NCBI GenBank assembly: GCA_009780285.1
Contig: WRAL01000122.1
Coordinates: 1 to 5,418 of the forward strand
Direction of reading: 5' to 3'
Length of the DNA: 5,418 nucleotides
DNA from: Treponema sp.
Lineage (GTDB): Bacteria > Spirochaetota > Spirochaetia > Treponematales > Breznakiellaceae
The translations under genes and the position numbers were made by a program. Below, piece after piece: positions 1 through 5,328 of the stretch. The notes beneath the pieces are model-generated. The model had not been told where the DNA came from, did no database searches, and worked only from the letters and a program-made list of their open reading frames with translations. The stretch's first letter is position 1; the number at the start of each line of letters is the position of its first letter.

Positions 1-903
1 GGCATCATCCGCCTGTACAATGAAATCGGCGACGTGATGAAGGAAATTTGCATGGAAAATCCCAACATCAGCGTCTATAGCTTCCGAAGCCCGCAGGAAA
101 GCCAGCCGGAAGTGTCCCGTCTAATAGCGAAACTGCGCGACGTGCGCACGGGGCAGGGCGAGTTCGTGTACTATACCCAGCGTGCCTACGAAAAGCTTTT
201 TACGCTGGCCTGGGGCGGCGCGCCCGGCTCGCAAAAAAATTATCTTATCGTTAAAACTCCTGTCAGCAATCCCACGCAGAATTACGCCGTGCATAAAATC
301 ACTAATATCGATGATAAAATCGAAAACACCGCGATGTGCGTCATGCTGCGCGGCGCGCTTTTGCCTTCGATGATCATGAGCAAGGAAATTCAGGAATATT
401 CCTCGCGCGGCTACGTCACTCCCTTTTCGCTTTTCAGCATCAGGCGCGACGATTCCAAGCGCGAGACCGACATGGAATACGTGCTTGACCTTGACCGCTC
501 GTACTTTAACCTTGAGGCGCTGGACGGCAAGGATTTGGTTTTCGCCGATCCGATGAACGCCACGGGCGGAAGCCTTGTTACCATCGTTAAATATCTTTTG
601 GGAGTCGGGGTAAAGCCAAAGTCAATAAAGTTTTTTAACGCAATCGCAGCGCTTAAAGGAGCGCTGCGAGCCGTTCGCGCGCTTGAAGGCTGCGAGGTTT
701 ACACGCTTTGGATGGATCCCATGCTGAACGAACAGGCCTACATAATGCCCGGCCTTGGCGATGCCGGCGATCGCATAAACGGCTCAGACGGCGAGACCAA
801 TCCGCGCAATATCATCCAGCTTCTTGCCGATTACGGCGACGGCATCGCGCGGCTTTACCGATCGCAGTTACGGGAAATCGAGCACACGGTTCTTTCACGC
901 TAG
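1..903 (+). CDS. upp: uracil phosphoribosyltransferase-like protein, 5' end outside window
   Basis: The likely reaction is uracil + PRPP to UMP + diphosphate, in cytoplasmic pyrimidine salvage. Counting residues from the GTG at 34, the PRPP-binding signature FADPMNATGGS lies at 170-180 (standard enzymes have DPMLATGGS). LNEQAYIMPGLGDAGDRI at 231-248 matches the uracil-binding C-terminal motif (LNEHGYIIPGLGDAGDKI in E. coli Upp). MLRGALL near 104-110 replaces the usual LRAG segment. The E. coli enzyme is 208 residues; this frame has about 80 extra N-terminal residues and about 40 after the GLGDAGD motif. The frame is open to base 1 with coding-like GC-rich third positions and a plausible helix, so I treat the gene as truncated by the window. 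Alternative starts are GTG 34, ATG 37 and ATG 52; only the last has a good ribosome site. It ends with TAG, 27 bases before the peptidase gene. Family assignment is firm; substrate is by homology. Confidence 0.85.
   Translation, partial: GIIRLYNEIGDVMKEICMENPNISVYSFRSPQESQPEVSRLIAKLRDVRTGQGEFVYYTQRAYEKLFTLAWGGAPGSQKNYLIVKTPVSNPTQNYAVHKITNIDDKIENTAMCVMLRGALLPSMIMSKEIQEYSSRGYVTPFSLFSIRRDDSKRETDMEYVLDLDRSYFNLEALDGKDLVFADPMNATGGSLVTIVKYLLGVGVKPKSIKFFNAIAALKGALRAVRALEGCEVYTLWMDPMLNEQAYIMPGLGDAGDRINGSDGETNPRNIIQLLADYGDGIARLYRSQLREIEHTVLSR
40..44 (+). promoter_or_regulatory. candidate ribosome binding site for an internal ATG at 52
   Basis: AAGGA lies 7 bases before the ATG at 52, which is in frame with the phosphoribosyltransferase. 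If used, it would give a 283-residue protein starting MENPN. This competes with the reading that the coding frame enters from outside the window. The same bases can equally be ordinary coding sequence (Lys-Glu). Confidence 0.3.
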
Positions 904-905
904 CA

Positions 906-920
906 TTTTTGCATCAAAAA
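906..920 (+). other. small A/T-rich inverted repeat between two genes
   Basis: TTTTTG and CAAAAA flank the trinucleotide CAT, three to four bases after the stop of the phosphoribosyltransferase gene. The six-pair stem is weak (five A-T pairs) and no U tract follows, so it is unlikely to end transcription. The two genes are probably cotranscribed. The only ribosome-site-like sequence for the next gene is a weak AAGAAG just after this repeat, six bases before its ATG. Confidence 0.25.
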
Positions 921-930
921 GAAGACAACA

Positions 931-2424
931 ATGAAAGCAAAAATGATACTTCTTACGGCGCTTTATCTCGCTGCGCCATTGGCGATAGGGATCGCGCTTG
1001 GGCTAATGCAGGTCAAGCCTCCTTTGGCGGACGAATCTTCGGCGGCCTTCGCGCGCATGATGCGCAACATCGAAAGAATGGCGACGGAGCCGCGCGTTGT
1101 TGGCACGAGAGAGCTTGACCGCGCCCGCGCGCTGATAGTCGCGGAGGTTGAAGGCATGGGGCTGCGCGCTGAGATTCAGTCCACGCCGTACACGCGCGAG
1201 GAGGCGATCGAGGCATGGCTGCAAAGGATTACCGACGATGAAGTTGCGTTTGCGGAGCTGGTAGAACAAGTTTCCGATGGGCGGATTAAAACAAGGTTCG
1301 CGGACCTTCCCGACTCTTTTTTCGCCCATAATATTTTTGTCAGGCTTGAATCGCCCGGCGCAAGCAACACGATACTGTTCGCTTCCCATTACGACAGTTG
1401 GCCGGAGAGCCCCGGCGCCGTGGACGCGATGACTCCCGTGGCCGCGATGCTGGAAGCGATGAGGGATCACGCGGGGAATGACGCTCTTGCCAATAATATT
1501 TATTTTATTATCACCGACGGCGAGGAATTCGCCGCGCTGGGCGTTCGCGCCTTTATAGCCGCGCATCCGGAGCTGCGGGATAAAATCGACATGATCGTTA
1601 ACCTGGATTCGCAGGGCACGCGCGGCGCCTTGATTCTTTTTGAAACCTCGCCGGCCGCCCACTCCATGCTGAATGTTTTTCGCAGAGCCGCGCCCAGCCC
1701 GCTGGCGTTTTCCGTCGGAAAGCCGGCCTACGACGCGCTGCGCACCTACACGGACTTCTCTTTTTTTCTGCGAGACGGCTGGCGCGGGATCAATCTGGCC
1801 GTAATCGAAGGCGGCGAATACTATCACACGTCCGCCGATACTCTCAGGCATCTTGACAGGAATACGGCCTGGCATTATTTGACCACGGTAACCGGCATCG
1901 CCGATTACGCCGCGCGCAATTCCCTTGAAAGCTTGCGCGGGCCTTCCGTCAACGCCGTTTTCTTCCCGCTCCTGCCCGGCAATATGGCGCTGTTCAGTTA
2001 CGCATGGGCCTATGCGCTTTGCGCGCTTGCCGTGACGCTTTCTATTGCCTATTTCTTTTTCCAAAAAAGAAAAAAGCGCAGGCCGACTTTCTTTTCTATT
2101 TATCTGCTGGCCCTTTCCGCCCTCGCGATAGCCGCCGCGGTGTTTCTTCACGAGGGAAGCTACCTGATATGGCTGCCCTTGCTGACGCTTGCGATAACGG
2201 CCTTTCTTAAAAGATGGAAGATCGCGCATCGCGTCGCGCAGGCGACATCCCGCGTATTGGCCCTGCTTTTGTGGGTTCCGCTTGTATACTTGATCGCGAC
2301 GCTTCTTTTCGTACCGACGACTCTTGCGCTGGCCGCGCTTTGCGCCGTTTACCTGCTTCTTTGTCTGACTGAATCGCCGGCAAAGCGAGGGCTTTTATCT
2401 CGCGCGAGGCGCATTGTAAAGTAG
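931..2424 (+). CDS. membrane-anchored M28 family zinc metallopeptidase
   Basis: Predicted two-zinc aminopeptidase-type exopeptidase of family M28, 497 residues. A hydrophobic N-terminal segment at 5-26 acts as signal anchor, so the catalytic domain (about 45-330) should lie outside the cytoplasmic membrane. Expected metal ligands and base are visible: His153 in SHYDS, Asp165 in PGAVDA, Glu198-Glu199 in TDGEEF (base and ligand), Asp226 in NLDSQGT and His299 in EYYHTSADT. About five membrane helices follow, near 355-377, 386-406, 410-426, 441-460 and 462-480, separated by basic loops such as KRKKRR. A catalytic head, the NLDSQGT..LFETSP stretch and a multi-helix tail resemble bacterial relatives of the eukaryotic ERMP1/vacuolar Pff1 group. 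The residue after Asp165 is Ala rather than the usual Asp or Asn. The start at ATG 931 has only a weak AAGAAG ribosome site; an in-frame ATG four codons later is an alternative. Substrate is unknown. Confidence 0.88.
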   Translation: MKAKMILLTALYLAAPLAIGIALGLMQVKPPLADESSAAFARMMRNIERMATEPRVVGTRELDRARALIVAEVEGMGLRAEIQSTPYTREEAIEAWLQRITDDEVAFAELVEQVSDGRIKTRFADLPDSFFAHNIFVRLESPGASNTILFASHYDSWPESPGAVDAMTPVAAMLEAMRDHAGNDALANNIYFIITDGEEFAALGVRAFIAAHPELRDKIDMIVNLDSQGTRGALILFETSPAAHSMLNVFRRAAPSPLAFSVGKPAYDALRTYTDFSFFLRDGWRGINLAVIEGGEYYHTSADTLRHLDRNTAWHYLTTVTGIADYAARNSLESLRGPSVNAVFFPLLPGNMALFSYAWAYALCALAVTLSIAYFFFQKRKKRRPTFFSIYLLALSALAIAAAVFLHEGSYLIWLPLLTLAITAFLKRWKIAHRVAQATSRVLALLLWVPLVYLIATLLFVPTTLALAALCAVYLLLCLTESPAKRGLLSRARRIVK

Positions 2425-2447
2425 AGCGGGGGCTTGCTCGCGCTTGC

Positions 2448-2479
2448 CTGGTCGGCCCCGGCATGATCGCGCCGGCCAG
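2448..2479 (+). other. GC-rich hairpin in the peptidase-glnS gap
   Basis: CTGGTCGGC (2448-2456) pairs with GCCGGCCAG (2471-2479): nine pairs, one of them a U-G wobble in RNA, around a 14-base loop. It sits 24 bases after the peptidase stop. No run of T follows on the plus strand, so it does not meet the usual picture of an intrinsic terminator. It could stabilise the 3' end of the peptidase transcript, act as a weak terminator or be chance in GC-rich DNA. The rest of the 94-base gap holds no gene. Confidence 0.35.
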
Positions 2480-2483
2480 ACTG

Positions 2484-2512
2484 TTGACTTTCCTGCCTAG
2501 GCGCGCCATTCT
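2484..2512 (+). promoter_or_regulatory. possible sigma-70-type promoter for glnS
   Basis: TTGACT at 2484-2489 matches five of six bases of the -35 consensus. With a 17-base spacer the -10 position is CATTCT at 2507-2512, only three of six matches. Transcription would then begin about seven bases on, at or next to the A of the glnS ATG at 2519, giving a leaderless message. This fits the absence of a ribosome site in front of glnS, but the -10 is poor and the call is tentative. Confidence 0.25.
2495..2507. repeat. two overlapping short palindromes upstream of glnS
   Basis: GCCTAGGC (2495-2502) and GGCGCGCC (2500-2507) are perfect 8-base palindromes sharing three bases. They fill the spacer between the possible -35 and -10 elements, where an operator could sit. 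GCGC-type words are very common throughout this window, so the second palindrome carries little weight. Confidence 0.3.
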
Positions 2513-2518
2513 TATGGC

Positions 2519-4273
2519 ATGGAAAAGGATGCGAACGAGGGCGCGGAAGGCGTCGGCTCGGATTTCATTAGCGAGTTTATAAAGGAAGATTTAGCTTCCG
2601 GTCGCGCGGATAGGGTGCGCACGCGCTTTCCGCCGGAGCCGAACGGCTGGCTTCATATCGGGCACTGCAAGGCATTTTCAATTTCCTTCACAATGGCCGA
2701 CCGCTTCGGCGGCAAGTGCAATTTGCGCCTCGACGACACAAATCCTGAAAAGGAAGACTATTCCTATGTCGAGGCGATCAAGCGCGACATCAAATGGATG
2801 GGCTACGATTGGGAGGACCGCGAGTATTACGCCTCGGACTATTTCGAGTTTTTGTACGACACGGCTGTCAAGATTATCAAGAAGGGCAGCGCCTATGTCG
2901 ACGACTTGAGCGAGGCGGAAATGCGCGAGTATCGCGGGACGGCCATCGCCGATAAGGGCAATATCACCATAACTCCTCCCGGAAAAAACAGCCCCTGGCG
3001 CGATCGCTCCATCGAGGAAAACCTTGATCTTTTCGCGCGCATGCGCGCGGGCGAATTTCCCGACGGCGCAAAAACCCTTCGCGCAAAAATCGACATGGCG
3101 CATCCCAACCTGGTAATGCGCGATCCGGTAATGTACCGAATTCGGCGCGAGACGCACTATCGCGTCGGCGATGCCTGGTGCATTTATCCCATGTACGATT
3201 TCCAGCATCCTTTGTCGGACGCGAAGGAGCGCATCACCCATTCGCTGTGCTCGCTTGAGTTCGAGATTCACCGGCCTTTGTACGACTGGTTTATTCGCGA
3301 GGCCGAGGAATATCCAAGCCGGCAGATCGAGTTCGCGCGCCTAAGCATGACGCACACGGTATTGAGCAAGCGCTGGCTTCTCCGGCTTGTGAAGGAGGGT
3401 CGCGTTTCAGGCTGGGACGATCCGCGCATGCCCACGATTGCCGGCCTGCGCAGGCGCGGCTATACGCCGGAGGCGATTCGCAATTTCGTCTCGCGCATAG
3501 GCATTTCAAAAACCGACAGCATGGTTGATATTGCCTTTTTGGAATTTTGCCTGCGCGAGGATCTTAACAAGCGCGCCGCGCGCGTGATGGCCGTCCTTAA
3601 TCCGCTCAAACTTATTATCGAGAATTGGGAGGACGGCGCGCGAGAGGAGCTTGAGGCCGTAAACAATCCGGAGGATCCTTCCGCCGGAACGCGCAAGATC
3701 GCCTTTACCCGCGAGCTATGGATCGAGCGCGGCGATTTCGAGGAAACGCCTCCGCCAAAATATTTCCGGCTTTTTCTCGGCAACGCCGTTCGCCTGCGCT
3801 ACGCCTACGTCGTTACTTGCACCGGCTTTGACAAGGACGCGGCGGGAAACATTGTAGCCGCGCGCTGCGTCTACGATCCGGCGACCAAGGGCGGAAACGC
3901 CGAGGGAAGCGCCGCCTTGGAGGGGCGCAAGGTAAAGGGCACGATTCACTGGGTTTCCGCCCAGGACGCCGTTCCTGTCGAGGCGCGCCTTTACGATCAT
4001 CTCTTCAACGCGGAGCGTCCTATGGACCTCTCTCCTCGCGCGGACGGTTCTCCCGGCGATTTCACCGACGGCCTCAATCCAAACTCGCTTGAGATCGCCG
4101 GCGGCGCGTTGGGCGAACCATGCCTTGCGCAGGCGAAGCCCGGCGAATATTTCCAGTTTGAAAGGCTGGGCTACTTCGCGCGCGATCCGGACGACGGCAA
4201 AGACGGAAGGCCTGTTTTCAATAAAACCGTGGGCCTGCGCGACACCTGGGCGAAAATCGCGCGCAAGGGATGA
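2519..4273 (+). CDS. glnS: glutaminyl-tRNA synthetase
   Basis: Class Ic synthetase that charges tRNA-Gln with glutamine using ATP, in the cytoplasm. It has 584 residues against 554 in E. coli GlnRS and aligns along its whole length. FPPEPNGWLHIGH (37-49) holds the HIGH motif; NLRLDDTNPEKEDYSYVEAI (68-87) and CIYPMYDF (221-228) line the active site; VLSKR (281-285) is the KMSKS-type loop, with the lysine kept and Leu for the Met of E. coli. GWDDPRMPTIAGLRRRGYTP (298-317) follows. The C-terminal anticodon-binding beta-barrels include KVKGTIHWVSAQDAVPVEAR (471-490) and end with VFNKTVGLRDTWAKI. There is a short acidic N-terminal extension and an insertion near 142-154 before PGKNSPWRDRS. ATG 2519 is the only reasonable start: an in-frame TAG lies at 2498 and the next Met is residue 59. 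No ribosome binding site precedes it. Confidence 0.98.
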   Translation: MEKDANEGAEGVGSDFISEFIKEDLASGRADRVRTRFPPEPNGWLHIGHCKAFSISFTMADRFGGKCNLRLDDTNPEKEDYSYVEAIKRDIKWMGYDWEDREYYASDYFEFLYDTAVKIIKKGSAYVDDLSEAEMREYRGTAIADKGNITITPPGKNSPWRDRSIEENLDLFARMRAGEFPDGAKTLRAKIDMAHPNLVMRDPVMYRIRRETHYRVGDAWCIYPMYDFQHPLSDAKERITHSLCSLEFEIHRPLYDWFIREAEEYPSRQIEFARLSMTHTVLSKRWLLRLVKEGRVSGWDDPRMPTIAGLRRRGYTPEAIRNFVSRIGISKTDSMVDIAFLEFCLREDLNKRAARVMAVLNPLKLIIENWEDGAREELEAVNNPEDPSAGTRKIAFTRELWIERGDFEETPPPKYFRLFLGNAVRLRYAYVVTCTGFDKDAAGNIVAARCVYDPATKGGNAEGSAALEGRKVKGTIHWVSAQDAVPVEARLYDHLFNAERPMDLSPRADGSPGDFTDGLNPNSLEIAGGALGEPCLAQAKPGEYFQFERLGYFARDPDDGKDGRPVFNKTVGLRDTWAKIARKG

Positions 4274-4286
4274 GCGGGAACGCCTC
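4272..4286. other. small hairpin at the convergent gene ends
   Basis: The 15-base gap between the glnS stop and the opposing anti-sigma stop has a short possible stem: GAG-CG against CG-C-CTC with one bulged C, closed by a GGAA (GNRA-type) tetraloop. It lacks a T run on either strand, so neither gene has a recognisable intrinsic terminator here. Readthrough or Rho-dependent ending is likely for both. Confidence 0.2.
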
Positions 4287-4288
4287 GC

Positions 4289-4762
4289 CTAAGACTCCAG
4301 CCCAAAGCGCTGCGAAAGTTTTTTCAGGTGGCTGCCGATAAAAAGCGCGCCGTAGACGGTTAGCAAAATCCCAATCGTGATTCCTATGGGAATCATGAAT
4401 GACATGCCGGCCGCGCGAGCGACGTTGGAAAATTCCATGCCGAAAAAAATCGTGGCCAGCGATACTAGCATGACGACTCCGGCGGCGATCCAGCCCTTGA
4501 AGGAAAAGCCGCCGGGCGCGGCGAAGTCCGCAGGCTCAAAGGCGCCTTCCTCTTCGGCGATCAGCGCCATAACGGAATCCTCGATGGCGCTGGGGGCGGG
4601 GGGGAAAGATGCCTCGCCCATCGCATCCATGCCTTCGCGCAGCCTTCGCGCTTCAGCCGAGCAGCTTTCGCAAAACAGAAGATGCGCGGCGGCGAGGGCG
4701 CGATCCAAAAACGGCGCGTCGTCCATCTCGTAGATTATGTCAATAATTTTTCTGCATTTCAT
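4289..4762 (-). CDS. zinc-finger (ZAS/zf-HC2-like) membrane anti-sigma factor
   Basis: Probable anti-sigma factor that sequesters the ECF sigma encoded just upstream, 157 residues. The N-terminal domain carries HLLFCESC (His27, Cys31, Cys34), the Hx3Cx2C signature of zinc-binding anti-sigma domains. Cys3 is well placed as a fourth zinc ligand, as in RsrA-like and zf-HC2 proteins. After an acidic, Pro/Ala-rich linker (about 45-85) come two predicted membrane helices, about 89-109 and 119-142, then a basic tail with HLKKLSQR. This topology keeps the zinc domain and tail in the cytoplasm and leaves only about ten residues outside, so there is no external sensor domain. The start is well supported: GGAGGG lies 5 bases before the ATG, which overlaps the sigma stop as ATGA. 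The signal sensed is unknown; redox or metal sensing through the cysteines is possible but unproven. Confidence 0.83.
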   Translation of the reverse strand: MKCRKIIDIIYEMDDAPFLDRALAAAHLLFCESCSAEARRLREGMDAMGEASFPPAPSAIEDSVMALIAEEEGAFEPADFAAPGGFSFKGWIAAGVVMLVSLATIFFGMEFSNVARAAGMSFMIPIGITIGILLTVYGALFIGSHLKKLSQRFGLES

Positions 4763-5328
4763 AAATTCCCTCCGTCGGCGATTTCGCTCAGCTTTTCCCG
4801 CAGAATTTTCTTAGCGCGAAAAACGTGCGACTTGATCGTGTTTACCGGAATCCCAGTAATCGCCTCAATCTCAATATACGATCTTTCATAGAAAAAAAAC
4901 AGATCGACGCAGAGCCGGAACCGCTCCGGAAGATCCCGAATCGATTCAAGGACGGCCTCCTTCGCCGCCTTGCGCAGAAGAATGCGATCCGGCGCCTGCG
5001 ACTCGCCGGCCTCGATCTCGCTCGGGCCCTCGGCAAGGCTTGAATATTCCTTGCGGCGGCTTGCCGCGTTCAGCGCCGTGTTGTAGGCGATTTTGTAAAG
5101 CCAGGTGGAAAAGCGCGCGCGCCCCTCGAAGCCGGAAAGGTTCTTGTACACTTTCAAAAAAACTTCCTGCGAAAAATCCCTCGCGTCGTCGTCGTTGCGA
5201 AAAAAACTCATTCCCATGCCGTGAACCTGGCGCTCGTACCTTCGGAGCAGGAGCCTGAACATGTCCTTCTGCCCGGACAAAATCTGCTCGACGACAAGCG
5301 CGTCGCTGTAGTCCTCTTCATGACTCAT
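4759..5328 (-). CDS. ECF-type RNA polymerase sigma factor
   Basis: Group 4 (extracytoplasmic function) sigma factor, 189 residues, close to the usual size. Region 2 covers about 21-92: LLLRRYERQV, then DDARDFSQEVFLKVY (the conserved DxxQEVF helix, core RNA polymerase binding) and ARFSTWLYKIAYNTALNAAS (-10 recognition). A poorly conserved acidic linker (about 94-117) leads to region 4 at about 125-180: IRDLPERFR, YIEIEAITGIPVNTIKSHV (helix-turn-helix for -35 recognition) and FRAKKILREKL. I choose ATG 5328, which overlaps the stop of the upstream gene as ATGA and has AGGG four bases before it. A TTG nine codons further up (5355) would also stay in frame but is less likely. It lies in a leftward operon with the anti-sigma gene immediately downstream, the standard arrangement for a sigma and its inhibitor. 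Its regulon is unknown. Confidence 0.95.
   Translation of the reverse strand: MSHEEDYSDALVVEQILSGQKDMFRLLLRRYERQVHGMGMSFFRNDDDARDFSQEVFLKVYKNLSGFEGRARFSTWLYKIAYNTALNAASRRKEYSSLAEGPSEIEAGESQAPDRILLRKAAKEAVLESIRDLPERFRLCVDLFFFYERSYIEIEAITGIPVNTIKSHVFRAKKILREKLSEIADGGNL
4768..4773 (-). promoter_or_regulatory. strong ribosome binding site for the anti-sigma gene
   Basis: On the minus strand GGAGGG stands five bases before the ATG at 4762, inside the last codons of the sigma gene. It fixes the start of the anti-sigma gene and suggests efficient translation of the inhibitor, aided by coupling through the 4-base overlap. It is clearly better than the site in front of the sigma factor itself. Confidence 0.75.

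Noticed and set aside
1..40. End of a separate upstream gene in frame 2 (TGA TGA at 35-40)
   Set aside because: Only 11 codons are visible with nothing protein-like, whereas frame 1 has coding-like codon use to the window edge; it cannot be excluded but is not supported.
906..920. Intrinsic terminator after the phosphoribosyltransferase gene
   Set aside because: The stem is almost all A-T, only six pairs long, and is not followed by a T run.
708..1118. 136-codon plus-strand frame spanning the phosphoribosyltransferase-peptidase junction
   Set aside because: It overlaps two convincing genes in another frame and its product is Arg/His-rich without domain features.
1003..2229. Long open frame (408 codons) on the minus strand opposite the M28 peptidase
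   Set aside because: It is a shadow of the peptidase gene: very rich in Arg, Gly and Gln with no recognisable domain, as expected from antisense of GC-rich codons. The plus-strand gene has intact catalytic motifs.
2678..3271. 197-codon minus-strand frame opposite glnS
   Set aside because: It lies wholly within highly conserved GlnRS coding sequence and shows no motif of its own.
4377..4733. 118-codon plus-strand frame opposite the anti-sigma gene
   Set aside because: The minus-strand gene has a strong ribosome site, zinc motif and membrane helices; the plus-strand product is low-complexity Ser/Ala-rich shadow.
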